64,000 bases of DNA. Source: Candidatus Macondimonas diazotrophica. Its GTDB lineage: Bacteria; Pseudomonadota; Gammaproteobacteria; UBA5335. The notes under the pieces were generated by a model. The model searched no databases and was not told the origin of the DNA. It saw only the letters and a list, made by a program, of their open reading frames with translations. Positions 55,761 to 64,000 of the stretch are shown here, one piece after another. Location of the stretch: positions 153,101 through 217,100 of the forward strand of contig NZ_SRIO01000004.1 in the NCBI RefSeq assembly GCF_004684205.1, given 5' to 3'. Every line of letters starts with the position of its first letter. The first letter of the stretch is position 1. The position numbers and the translations under genes are program-made.

Positions 55761-56777
55761 TCAAAGGTCGGCTGCCAAAACTTGTTTGGCTGGCTCGCCG
55801 GGTTCTTCGCGCGCCAGTCGGGGTACCAGATAGCCTGGCAACTGGGCGGCGAGTTGCCCGATCAACGCGCGGGCATGGGTTTGCTCCACCTCGAAATGCG
55901 CTGTACCAGCGACGCGATCGAGGAGATGCAGGTAATACGGCATCACCCCGATTTCGAATAACCGCTTGCTGAGCGCAATCTGCGCATGCGCAGTGTCGTT
56001 GACGCCTTTCAGCAGGACGGCTTGGTTGAGCATCACCGCACCGGTGCGACTCATCTTCCTCAGCGCTTCGGCCACGGTCTGATCGAGTTCGAGGGCATGG
56101 TTGCTGTGAACGACGATTACCCATTGAAATCGGCGGTTCTCCAACCAACTTGACAGGGCATCGTCGATTCGTTCAGGGAGCACGATGGGGAGCCGGGTGT
56201 GCAGGCGAAGCCGTTTGATGTGCGGGATTTCGCTCAGCGCGTCGGTTAATTCGCCCAGTTTCTCATCGGGCAGACTCAAGGGATCACCTCCGCTCAGAAT
56301 CACCTCTTCGATCGAGGTGTCGTCGCGCAGATAGTCCCAGGCTTCTTGCCACCGGCTGCGTGCGGCATGGGCTTCGGAATAGGGGAAATGGCGGCGGAAG
56401 CAGTAGCGGCAGTGGATCGCGCAGGCGCCGGTCAGAATCATCAGCACCCGCCCGTGGTATTTGTGCAGCAGGCCACCGGGGCGCCGGCTGGGTGCGTCAC
56501 CCACAGGGTCGAGTACGAAACCGGGATGATGTGCGGACTCGGCGTTCAGCGGTAAGACCTGCCGCAACAGGGGGTCGTTCCAGTCGCCGCGACGCATGCG
56601 CGCGACGAAGCCCAACGGGACGCGCAGGGGGAACGGGGAGTTCGGATCGAGCGGGCCCGGCGCTTGGGTGGGGTCGAGGTCGAGCCGTGCCAGCAATTCG
56701 CCCACATCCCGCACGCCTTGAGCAAGCAGGGATTGCCAGCGCGGCGGCTGTGTCGAGGAAATGCTTCGGGTTATCAT
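55761..56777 (-). CDS. epmB: EF-P (R)-beta-lysine pathway 2,3-aminomutase EpmB
   Basis: The 338-residue radical SAM enzyme has the CxxxCxxC cluster site CAIHCRYC, preceded by VLMILTG and followed by FRRHFPY. It also has ILSGGDPLSLPDEKL and RLRLHTRLPIVLPERI, as in lysine 2,3-aminomutase relatives. EpmB turns lysine into (R)-beta-lysine for EpmA to attach to EF-P. It is divergent from efp-epmA, with 133 bp between start codons, so the three genes form one functional unit. Confidence 0.94.
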   Translation of the reverse strand: MITRSISSTQPPRWQSLLAQGVRDVGELLARLDLDPTQAPGPLDPNSPFPLRVPLGFVARMRRGDWNDPLLRQVLPLNAESAHHPGFVLDPVGDAPSRRPGGLLHKYHGRVLMILTGACAIHCRYCFRRHFPYSEAHAARSRWQEAWDYLRDDTSIEEVILSGGDPLSLPDEKLGELTDALSEIPHIKRLRLHTRLPIVLPERIDDALSSWLENRRFQWVIVVHSNHALELDQTVAEALRKMSRTGAVMLNQAVLLKGVNDTAHAQIALSKRLFEIGVMPYYLHLLDRVAGTAHFEVEQTHARALIGQLAAQLPGYLVPRLAREEPGEPAKQVLAADL

Positions 56778-56910
56778 GGCGCTCCTGCGGTATCCGTCTC
56801 GGCCTTCGTCGGGGATGGATGCAACCGGATCATTTTAGACAACCGGTCGATTTCCGGGGCTTTGCACAGAGCGTCCCCGGGGTTTGTCCCATTTTCATGA
56901 TGGAATATCC

Positions 56911-57480
56911 ATGGCGATCTACAGCACCAATGAATTCAAATCCGGACTTAAGGTGATGCTTGATGGTGATCCGGCCAGCATCCTGGAAAACGAGTTCGTC
57001 AAGCCCGGAAAGGGGCAAGCTTTCAACCGGGTCAAGTTGCGCAACCTCAAGACCGGTCGGGTCATCGAGCGCACCTTCAAATCCGGGGACACCATCGAAT
57101 CGGCTGACGTGGTCGAGGTGGAAATGCAGTATCTCTACAACGACGGAGACAGCTGGCATTTCATGGTGAGCGATACCTTCGAGCAGCATGCTGCCAATCC
57201 CGAGGCGGTTGGCGAGGCCACCAAGTGGATCAAGCCAGAGGATGTGTGCACGGTCATGCTCTACAACAACATCCCGCTGAGTGTGACGGCGCCGAACTTC
57301 GTCGTCCTGCGGATCACGGAAACCGACCCGGGCATCCGGGGCGATACAGCCAGCGGCGGCGGCAAGCCCGCTACCCTTGAAACCGGGGCGGTGGTGCGGG
57401 TGCCGCTGTTCGTTGAGCAGGGGGAGTTGATCAAGGTCGATACCCGGACCGCGGAGTATGTCTCCCGCGTCAAGGAGTGA
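56911..57480 (+). CDS. efp: Elongation factor P
   Basis: The 189-residue three-domain EF-P has the tRNA-mimic form. The loop of domain [10 protein letters not shown], puts Lys at position 34, the residue that EpmA beta-lysylates. EF-P rescues ribosomes stalled at polyproline. MAIYSTNEF begins at the ATG at 56911. An ATG 27 bases upstream is in frame but off the family start. The stop overlaps the epmA GTG. Confidence 0.97.
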   Translation: MAIYSTNEFKSGLKVMLDGDPASILENEFVKPGKGQAFNRVKLRNLKTGRVIERTFKSGDTIESADVVEVEMQYLYNDGDSWHFMVSDTFEQHAANPEAVGEATKWIKPEDVCTVMLYNNIPLSVTAPNFVVLRITETDPGIRGDTASGGGKPATLETGAVVRVPLFVEQGELIKVDTRTAEYVSRVKE

Positions 57481-58454
57481 AATTCCCCGTCCGCTGGCAG
57501 CCCAGCGCCGATCTCGCCGTCTTGCGGCAGCGGGCCACGATTCTGGCTCGGATTCGGACGTTTTTCCAGGAACGCGGCGTGTGGGAGGTGGAAACACCAC
57601 TGTTTGGCGCGGCGTGTGCCAGCGATCCGCACCTTCAGGCGGTCTGCCTCCCTGAATCCCCTTGGGGGCCGCGCTATTGGCAGACCTCGCCGGAAGCGCA
57701 TATGAAGCGCCTTCTGGCCGCAGGCTCGGGGCCGATTTACCAGATCTATCGGGCGGCGCGCGCTGGCGAGCGGGGGCGCTTGCATCACCCGGAATTCTCG
57801 CTGCTGGAATGGTATCGACCGGGTTTCGATCAGATGGCCTTGATGGCGGAGGTCGCGGAGTTGGCGTGTCTGGTGCTGCGCGATGGCCCCGCCTTGGGAC
57901 CGACTGAAACGCTGACCTATCGGGATGCATTTCAGCGATATGCCCAGCTGGATCCGTTCACGGCCGGTATTGCGGATTGTCGACGCCGTCTGGTGGCCAG
58001 CAGCGGGACGCTGTCCGGTGGCGTTGCGGACCTGGACCGGGACGGCTGGCTGGATCTGGTCATGACGCACTGTGTTGCACCCCATCTGGGTCGGGATGGC
58101 CTGTGTTTCATTACCGATTATCCGGCATCACAGGCTGCAATGGCGCGCCTGTTACCCGGCCCACCACCACGCGCGGCGCGTTTCGAACTCTATCTACAGG
58201 GTGTCGAACTGGCTAACGGCTATCATGAGTTGTGTGACGCGCAGGAGCAGCGTGCCCGCATCACACAGGATCTCGCCTGGCGCCAGGCGCACGGGCGGGC
58301 CGCAGTTCCCGTGGATGAGGCGCTGCTCGCCGCCTTGACCGCCGGTATGCCCGACTGCGTCGGGGTGGCGTTGGGTTTGGATCGGTTGGTGATGATTGCG
58401 GTCGGTGCACACGAGATCGATGCCGTGGTAGCGTTTCCGGTCGAGCTGGCCTGA
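57477..58454 (+). CDS. epmA: EF-P--(R)-beta-lysine ligase EpmA
   Basis: The 325-residue paralogue of the class II lysyl-tRNA synthetase catalytic domain lacks the anticodon-binding domain. It has [18 protein letters not shown], motif 2 around [15 protein letters not shown] and motif 3 [15 protein letters not shown]. It activates (R)-beta-lysine and attaches it to Lys34 of EF-P. The GTG at 57477 overlaps the efp TGA (GTGA). Confidence 0.95.
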   Translation: MKFPVRWQPSADLAVLRQRATILARIRTFFQERGVWEVETPLFGAACASDPHLQAVCLPESPWGPRYWQTSPEAHMKRLLAAGSGPIYQIYRAARAGERGRLHHPEFSLLEWYRPGFDQMALMAEVAELACLVLRDGPALGPTETLTYRDAFQRYAQLDPFTAGIADCRRRLVASSGTLSGGVADLDRDGWLDLVMTHCVAPHLGRDGLCFITDYPASQAAMARLLPGPPPRAARFELYLQGVELANGYHELCDAQEQRARITQDLAWRQAHGRAAVPVDEALLAALTAGMPDCVGVALGLDRLVMIAVGAHEIDAVVAFPVELA

Positions 58455-58500
58455 TCGAGGGCCCATAGGCGAGCACCATCCGGCTGGTGGAGACCCGGCG

Positions 58501-59370
58501 ATGAATCGATACGGTGACGGTTTTTCCGGACGGTTCGAGCCGGTCTTGCGCTTCGAGACGGTACGGGCGGACCCGGCCTGGTGGTTCGTCTGCGACGGAT
58601 CCCGCCTCTGGGTGCGCCGGGAAGCCGATGGAAGCTTCAGTCTGCCGCGTGTCACCCGAGCGCTTTTCCTCGGGCTTGCCACGGACCCTGTGCCCCATCC
58701 CTTGGGATATCTGGACGGTGTGGCCTGTCAGGCCGTGGGTGCTGACAGTAATGCCGAAACGACGGATCCGCAGGGCCAATGGCTGGATCTGCGCCGGCTT
58801 CACGGCCGGTTGCCGCAGGATCTGTTTCTGCTGGCCGGGCGAGCTATCCAGATCGTTGCCTGGGATCGCACGCATCGCTATTGCGGCCAGTGCGCCACAA
58901 CGCTGGTGTTTGCCGAGAACGATCGGGCCAAGCAATGCCCGGCGTGCGGGCTCCGCCAGTTTCCCCGTCTTGCGCCGGCGGTCATGGCCATGGTAGTGCG
59001 CGGGACCGAGGTGCTTCTCGCACGCGGGCCGGAGTTCCCTGAAGGCATGTTCAGTATCCTGGCCGGTTTCGTCGAACCCGGGGAAACACTGGAAAGCTGT
59101 GTGCGCCGCGAAGTTGCCGAAGAAGTCGGCATCGAGGTCGGTCCCATGCGCTATCTTGGTTCGCAACCCTGGCCGTTTCCCCATTCCCTGATGATCGGCT
59201 TCGTGTGTGAATATCGGGCTGGAGCGTTGCGTCCTGACGGGGTGGAGATCGTGGAGGCCGGCTGGTTCGATTACCGGGCGTTGCCGCCGCATCCCGGACC
59301 CATGAGCCTGGCCGGCGTGCTGATCGCCGATTTCGTGGCCGATTGCACCCAGCGGTTCGGTGTCGCCTGA
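58501..59370 (+). CDS. nudC: NAD-capped RNA hydrolase / NADH pyrophosphatase NudC
   Basis: The 289-residue Nudix enzyme has a zinc ribbon (CGQC, later CPAC). The Nudix box lies in AGFVEPGETLESCVRREVAE and continues EVG. The SQPWPFPHSLM motif that defines NudC follows. It cleaves NAD(H) and removes NAD caps from RNA. The ATG at 58501 lies 46 bp after epmA. Confidence 0.95.
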   Translation: MNRYGDGFSGRFEPVLRFETVRADPAWWFVCDGSRLWVRREADGSFSLPRVTRALFLGLATDPVPHPLGYLDGVACQAVGADSNAETTDPQGQWLDLRRLHGRLPQDLFLLAGRAIQIVAWDRTHRYCGQCATTLVFAENDRAKQCPACGLRQFPRLAPAVMAMVVRGTEVLLARGPEFPEGMFSILAGFVEPGETLESCVRREVAEEVGIEVGPMRYLGSQPWPFPHSLMIGFVCEYRAGALRPDGVEIVEAGWFDYRALPPHPGPMSLAGVLIADFVADCTQRFGVA

Positions 59371-59439
59371 GGCGCGGCGTGATCCGGCCGTGTCCGCCTG
59401 GGAGTGGCCGAGTGACTTGTCATTCAGGAGCTTTTCACC

Positions 59440-60603
59440 ATGCCTCTTGCACGCATTGTCAGTGCGATGGCCATTTTGCTGTCCGTCCTGGGCGCGGTTG
59501 CTCCCGCTGCCGGTGAAGCGTATCGAGGGCTGGGTCTCATCACACCGTATCCGGATCAGACCTTGCCAACCGGTAGCGGTCATCTCATTCCCCTGACCGT
59601 GGCGAATTACGGTCTGCCGCCCCAATGGGTCGATGTGCGGGTGGTACAGGCGCCGCCGGGCTGGACCGTCGTACTCCAGGCTGGAGGCCGCCCGGTCGGT
59701 GCCGTTCTGGTCGAACCGGACCAGAGCCGGGCCTTGTCGCTTTGGGTCGAGCCACCGGAAAGGGCGGCAGGCGGGCCGTTTCCGCTCGTGCTCGAAGCCC
59801 ATTCGTCATCGGCGCGGGCACGACTTCCGCTACGGCTCCATCTGAGCGAACAGGCCCCGCAACCGTTGGCGCTTGAAGTGGGATTGCCGGTACTCCGGGG
59901 GGCTGCGCGGACGGTGTTCACTTTCGAGTTGACAGTGCGAAATCCCACGGAGCGTGATGTCATGGCGGCGCTGAGCGCGCGCGCGCCTGACGGGTTTCGT
60001 GTCGATTTTCTGCCCCGTTTCAGCGAGCAGGAAATCACGGGTTTACCGGTCAAGGCAGGGGATTCCGCTCAGATCGATGTGCGCGTCGCCGCGCCGCGGG
60101 GTACTCCGGCCGAGACCTATCCCATCACCGTCACGGCGCTGGCAGGCACCATGAGCGCGAGTCAGGAGCTCACCCTCGAGATCACAGGGGAACCGCGTCT
60201 TAAGATGGCCCCGCCCGATGAACGCCTGTCCGGTACGGCCTATCTTGGCGTCGAAACCCCGCTGCAGTTGCAGATCGAGAACGTGGGGACGGCGCCTGCC
60301 GAGGATTTGCGGCTGAGCGGATTCGCACCGGCGAACTGGTCTTTGCGCCTGGAGCCTGCGCAGATCGACCGGCTGGCGCCCGGAGCGCGCACGATGGTCA
60401 CGGCGGTGTTCAAGCCCGGAGCGAAATCCCTGGCCGGCGATTATCTGCTGACCTTCGAGGCGCATGGCCGCGGAACCGAGGCGACGCTTGAGTATCGCGT
60501 GACCGCGCTCACATCGACACTCTGGGGTCTGGTCGGAATTGCGCTCGCCGCCGTGGCCTTGCTCCTGGTCGGTCTGGTCGTGGTGCGTTATGGGCGGCGA
60601 TAG
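59440..60603 (+). CDS. NEW3-domain membrane protein, ABC exporter partner
   Basis: The 387-residue protein has a signal peptide (ending APAAGEA) and two or three immunoglobulin-like NEW3-type repeats ([60 protein letters not shown]). A C-terminal membrane helix ([20 protein letters not shown]) ends in VRYGRR. The domains would lie in the periplasm. The end overlaps the start of the ABC ATPase gene, so it is the first gene of a three-gene transporter operon. The substrate is unknown. AGGAG lies ahead of the ATG. Confidence 0.78.
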   Translation: MPLARIVSAMAILLSVLGAVAPAAGEAYRGLGLITPYPDQTLPTGSGHLIPLTVANYGLPPQWVDVRVVQAPPGWTVVLQAGGRPVGAVLVEPDQSRALSLWVEPPERAAGGPFPLVLEAHSSSARARLPLRLHLSEQAPQPLALEVGLPVLRGAARTVFTFELTVRNPTERDVMAALSARAPDGFRVDFLPRFSEQEITGLPVKAGDSAQIDVRVAAPRGTPAETYPITVTALAGTMSASQELTLEITGEPRLKMAPPDERLSGTAYLGVETPLQLQIENVGTAPAEDLRLSGFAPANWSLRLEPAQIDRLAPGARTMVTAVFKPGAKSLAGDYLLTFEAHGRGTEATLEYRVTALTSTLWGLVGIALAAVALLLVGLVVVRYGRR

Positions 60604-61546
60604 CGCGCCGGTGATCGAAACCCGCCATTTAGGCAAGCGCTACGGCAAGACCTGGGTCGTGCGCGAGGTAACGATGGCCGTGGCGGCTGGAGAAATCATC
60701 GGTCTGCTGGGGCCCAATGGGGCCGGCAAGACGACGACCATTCTGATGCTGCTGGGCCTGACCGAGCCCAGCAGCGGTTCGGTCCGGGTGCTTGGCCTGG
60801 ATCCGGCGCGCCGGCCGTTGTCGGTGAAGCGCCGCGTGGGCTATCTGCCGGATCGGGTCGGGTTTTATGACGAGCTCAGTGGCCGCGAGAATCTGGTCTA
60901 CACCGCGCGGCTCAATGGGCTGGCTTCGCCTGTCTTTTCGCCGCGCATCGAAGCGGCCTTGATGCGCATGGGGCTGGCCGATGTCGCTCATCATCGTGTA
61001 GCCACCTATTCGCGCGGCATGCGGCAGCGGCTGGGTTTGGCCGAACTGCTGGTCAAGGCGCCGCAGGTGGCGATTCTGGATGAACCGACGCTGGGGCTGG
61101 ATCCCGAAGCCGCTGACAGCTTTCTGTCGCTGGTGCGCGGTCTGCGCGCTGAGGGCATGACGGTGCTTCTTTCCTCGCATTTGCTGCATCAGGTCCAGGC
61201 GGTCTGCGATCGGGTTGCCCTGTTTCATCGGGGACAGCTGGCACTGATGGATTCGGTGCCCGCGCTGGCACGCCGGGTATTGGGCGCGCAGTGGTGTCTG
61301 GAGGTCGCGATCGACGGCGATCCGGCGCGGACCCGGACGGTGCTGGCGGCCTTGCCCGAGGTGCACGTCGAACCGTTGACCCCAAATCACTACGTGCTTC
61401 GCGCCACGCGGGATGTCCGGCCGCAGCTCATGGCAAGCCTCGCGGCCGCGGGCCTGGGTCTGGCTGTACTGATTCCCAAAACACCCGACCTGGACGAAAT
61501 CTATCGCCGGTATTTTCAAGACGAGAATCGGGATGGCCAGACGTGA
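60590..61546 (+). CDS. ABC transporter ATP-binding protein
   Basis: The 318-residue ATPase has Walker [14 protein letters not shown], the Q-loop region [17 protein letters not shown], signature [15 protein letters not shown] and Walker [18 protein letters not shown]-terminal extension of about 90 residues follows the NBD, as in ABC-2 type exporters of the NosF group. The ATG at 60590 overlaps the end of the NEW3 gene by 14 bases, and its stop overlaps the permease start. Confidence 0.93.
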   Translation: MGGDSAPVIETRHLGKRYGKTWVVREVTMAVAAGEIIGLLGPNGAGKTTTILMLLGLTEPSSGSVRVLGLDPARRPLSVKRRVGYLPDRVGFYDELSGRENLVYTARLNGLASPVFSPRIEAALMRMGLADVAHHRVATYSRGMRQRLGLAELLVKAPQVAILDEPTLGLDPEAADSFLSLVRGLRAEGMTVLLSSHLLHQVQAVCDRVALFHRGQLALMDSVPALARRVLGAQWCLEVAIDGDPARTRTVLAALPEVHVEPLTPNHYVLRATRDVRPQLMASLAAAGLGLAVLIPKTPDLDEIYRRYFQDENRDGQT

Positions 61547-62486
61547 GGGCTCCCCCTGGACGGGGGTGAACGTGATTGCCCGCAAGGTCTTCGCCGATCA
61601 CCTAACCTCGTTGCGGCTGGGCATATTGGAAGGGTTGGTGTTCATGGCGGCGCTAGCCGCGGTCTATGGCGCCAGCGAGGTGCTGCGTCAGACGGTGGCC
61701 GAGAGCCCCTACGTCTTTCTGCATCTGTTTACGGCGACACGTGAGCCGTTGCCATCGCTGTCCGAGTTCCTGGGTTTTTTCGTGCCGTTGGTGGCCATTG
61801 GCCTCGGTTTTGACGCAGTCAATGCCGAACTGGTTCGAGGCACCTTGAGTCGGGTTCTGGCTCAGCCGGTCTATCGCGATGCCTTTCTGGCCGGCAAGTT
61901 TCTGGGAACGCTGGCGATCCTGTTTTTGCTGCTGGTGACCTTGTGGGTGCTGACAGTGGGGTTGGGGATCTGGTTTCTGGGAGTTCCACCCGATGGCGAG
62001 GAAATGATCCGGCTGGGTTGCTTCTGGCTGGTTACGCTGCTGTACGCGGGGGTATGGCTGGCCTTGGCCGTGTTGGTTTCGGTACTGATCACCCAACCTG
62101 CCTCTGCGGCCCTGGTGGCCTTGGGCATCTGGTTGTTCGTATGGCTGTTCTGGCCCCTGGTGGCCCAGGTGCTTTCCGAAATCCCGGGATTCGTGCCGGG
62201 CGGCGCCGCAATGCCGATCGAAACCTACGCCATGCGGCAAGGATTGGAACGTCTGGCGCCGACGGTGCTGTACGCCGAAGCCGTGCAGCCCTTGCTGGTT
62301 CCGGAGATGCGGACGATCGGGCGCGTATTCAGCAGCCAGCTCGAGGGCGCGGTTCTCGGAAACCCCCTGCCGGTGGCGCAAAGCATTGGCATGGTGGGGC
62401 CACGCGCAGCGGGGCTTCTCGCGACGGTTCTTCTGCTGATGTCAACGAGTTATGTTATTTTTCAAAGACGGGAGATCCGTGCCTGA
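61533..62486 (+). CDS. ABC-2 type transporter permease
   Basis: The 317-residue membrane protein has about six helices (e.g. [88 protein letters not shown]). It carries the [20 protein letters not shown] coupling segment usual in NosY-like permeases. It overlaps the ATPase gene by 14 bases. With the ATPase and the NEW3 protein it should form an exporter or membrane-remodelling complex. No nos genes are nearby, so copper or nitrous-oxide roles are not supported. Confidence 0.88.
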   Translation: MARREGSPWTGVNVIARKVFADHLTSLRLGILEGLVFMAALAAVYGASEVLRQTVAESPYVFLHLFTATREPLPSLSEFLGFFVPLVAIGLGFDAVNAELVRGTLSRVLAQPVYRDAFLAGKFLGTLAILFLLLVTLWVLTVGLGIWFLGVPPDGEEMIRLGCFWLVTLLYAGVWLALAVLVSVLITQPASAALVALGIWLFVWLFWPLVAQVLSEIPGFVPGGAAMPIETYAMRQGLERLAPTVLYAEAVQPLLVPEMRTIGRVFSSQLEGAVLGNPLPVAQSIGMVGPRAAGLLATVLLLMSTSYVIFQRREIRA

Positions 62487-62561
62487 GGGGGCATGGAATC
62501 GGCCATTGGCCACTCCCGATAAAACGATCAGAAAAATGGTCTTTCATGGAGGAGACAATCG

Positions 62562-64000
62562 ATGTCCGCACTCGCTCAATTGCGCCAGATGCCCGAAGCC
62601 CGCAAGGGCGCACTGGCACCGCTGCGTCAGGTTGGATTGATCAATGGTATGCGCACGCTGACCAAGGCGCTGATCCGCAGCCGCCTGGACCGCAATGAAC
62701 TGCCACGCCAATTCCTGCTGTCTTTCTGGGACACGCTGGGCAGCCGTGAGGCGCTTATCTTCGAAGGCCAGCGCATCACCTTCGCCCAATTCAAGGACCG
62801 TGTGCTTCGCTTTGCCGATGTATTGCACGGACTGGGGCTGAAAACGGGCGATCGCTTCGCCGAACTGCTCTACAACAGCCCGGTCTGGTTCGAAGCCATG
62901 GCGGCTGGCACGCTGACCGGGATTCACATGCCGATGCTCAACTGGCATCTGCGGCCGCACGAGCTGGCCCAATGCATCAATGCCGCCCAGCCACAGATGC
63001 TGTTGATCGACCATGAATTTCTCGACCGCATTCTGCCCATCCGCGACCAGATCCCGTCCGTCAAGCACTACATCGTGGTCGGCGGCGAGCCGCCCGAGGG
63101 CATGCATTCCTATGAGGCGCTGATGGCCCGCGCGCAGCCCGTCCTGCCACCCGGTAAGCTCGACATGGCGCCGCGTCCCTACAGCGGCGGCACCACCGGC
63201 ACGCCCAAGTACATGAATATCAACCGCGAGCGGCTGGCGAGCGATTCCGACGAAGATCGTCGTGGCGCCAAGAAGGAAGACCTGGTGCGTATGGGGCTGA
63301 TGCAGCTCACGGCCTTTTATTACTACAAGCTGGGCGAGATCCATGATCCCGTCACCGGCAACGTCCGGACCCTGATTCCCGGGCCGTTGTATCACGCCGG
63401 CGTGCAGGTCGGGGTGCTGCCCTTTTTCGTCGGCGGCACAGCGGTGCCGATGCGCAAGTTCACGGCCGAGGGCTTTCTCAAGGCCATCCAGGACGAGCGC
63501 ATCAACTGGACTTTCGTGGCGCCGACCATGCTGGAGCGGGTGGTGGCCCTGCCCGATGAAGTAAAGAACAAGTACAACCTCGCCAGCATGCGGACCATCA
63601 TCTGCGCCGCCGCACCCTGTCCGCCCAAGGTGAAACAGGAGATCAACGCCCTGTTCCGCCGCCAGGGCGCCAAGGACGATGTCTTCCATGAATATTACGC
63701 GGCTTCCGAGACGGGGCTCGTCACCATTCTCGCGCCCGAGGACTATCAGGCGAACCCCAAGCGCTACGACAGTGTCGGCAAGGTGCGCGGCTGCGAGGTC
63801 GGTATCTGGGATCCGGACAAGCAGGCCTGGTGTCCCACCGGCAAGGAAGGCAAGGTCATCATGCGCACCCCGACGGTGTACGGCCTCGAGTATGCCGGCG
63901 TGGATGAGGCGGCCATGCGCAAGAATTTCCTCGAGATCGGCGGGCAACTCTGGTATGACGACGGTCTGATTGGTTATCTGGACGAGGACGGTTTTCTGTA
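62562..64000 (+). CDS. Acyl-CoA synthetase / AMP-dependent ligase, 5' part
   Basis: The frame begins at an ATG with GGAGGAG upstream and is open to the right edge (479 residues seen). It is an ANL-family adenylating enzyme: P-loop-like PYSGGTTGTPKYMN near residue 210, the A5 motif EYYAASETGLVT near 380, and YDDGLIGYLDEDGF at the edge in place of the usual TGD. The N-terminal 40 residues (MSALAQLRQMPEARKGALAP) are an extension seen in some bacterial fatty-acid CoA ligases. It would activate a fatty or other carboxylic acid to its CoA ester. The substrate is not known, and the lid domain lies outside the window. Confidence 0.85.
   Translation, partial: MSALAQLRQMPEARKGALAPLRQVGLINGMRTLTKALIRSRLDRNELPRQFLLSFWDTLGSREALIFEGQRITFAQFKDRVLRFADVLHGLGLKTGDRFAELLYNSPVWFEAMAAGTLTGIHMPMLNWHLRPHELAQCINAAQPQMLLIDHEFLDRILPIRDQIPSVKHYIVVGGEPPEGMHSYEALMARAQPVLPPGKLDMAPRPYSGGTTGTPKYMNINRERLASDSDEDRRGAKKEDLVRMGLMQLTAFYYYKLGEIHDPVTGNVRTLIPGPLYHAGVQVGVLPFFVGGTAVPMRKFTAEGFLKAIQDERINWTFVAPTMLERVVALPDEVKNKYNLASMRTIICAAAPCPPKVKQEINALFRRQGAKDDVFHEYYAASETGLVTILAPEDYQANPKRYDSVGKVRGCEVGIWDPDKQAWCPTGKEGKVIMRTPTVYGLEYAGVDEAAMRKNFLEIGGQLWYDDGLIGYLDEDGFL

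Noticed and set aside
59440..62486. The ABC operon as part of a nitrous-oxide reductase (nosDFY) cluster
   Set aside because: No nosZ, nosD or nosL-like gene is present. The first gene has NEW3-like repeats, not the beta-helix of NosD.

Overview
The window is about 64 kb of GC-rich, densely packed chromosome from what is most likely a gammaproteobacterium. The evidence is the gene content and order: dksA-gluQ, xseB-ispA-dxs, rpsF-rpsR-DUF2232-rplI-dnaB-alr, epmB divergent from efp-epmA, mutM after rpmB-rpmG, ttcA, nudC and htpX. Nothing seen fixes the genus. Start and stop codons overlap repeatedly (GTGA or ATGA), a sign of tight operons.

Layout. 0-5.1 kb: the start of a D-aminoacylase-type amidohydrolase, a frameshifted exported-protein pseudogene, a small exported protein and a secreted 5'-nucleotidase. 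5.3-16.1 kb: dksA-gluQ, ttcA, the giant helicase lhr, malate dehydrogenase, a saccharopine-reductase-like enzyme with a VOC protein, and a START-domain protein. 16.2-25.0 kb: a complete type I-C CRISPR-Cas locus (cas3, cas5c, cas8c, cas7c, cas4, cas1, cas2) ending in a one-spacer array. A HicB/HicA toxin-antitoxin-like pair is embedded between cas7 and cas4. The cas3-cas5 gap holds a solitary repeat-like sequence and a 40-codon membrane-peptide ORF. 25.0-26.8 kb: an FMN-binding protein and a porin below a Fur-box-like site. 27.0-32.9 kb: mnmG, an oligopeptide-binding lipoprotein, a decayed archease-rtcB RNA-repair operon and dinB. 33.0-33.5 kb: a decayed ribosome-hibernation-factor-like gene. 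33.7-39.9 kb: ribosomal, repair and replication genes plus alr. 40.0-49.0 kb: an MscS channel and a GlgE-pathway operon (glgB, glgE, treS-pep2). 49.2-64.0 kb: isoprenoid genes, xseB, htpX, a FimX-like c-di-GMP protein, the EF-P lysylation set, nudC, an ABC exporter with a NEW3-domain partner, and the start of an acyl-CoA synthetase.

How the parts work together. The I-C locus has adaptation, processing and interference genes, but only one spacer. The HicBA pair is in the same orientation as its cas neighbours and nearly contiguous with them, so it is probably co-expressed, and it is the best candidate here for an undescribed function (an addiction module attached to CRISPR). The GlgE operon would convert trehalose to maltose-1-phosphate and then to branched alpha-glucan. 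EpmB, EpmA and EF-P form a complete lysylation pathway. Three heavily frameshifted loci, for an unknown exported protein, archease-RtcB and an HPF-CSD protein, lie among intact genes. This points to real gene decay rather than general sequence error.
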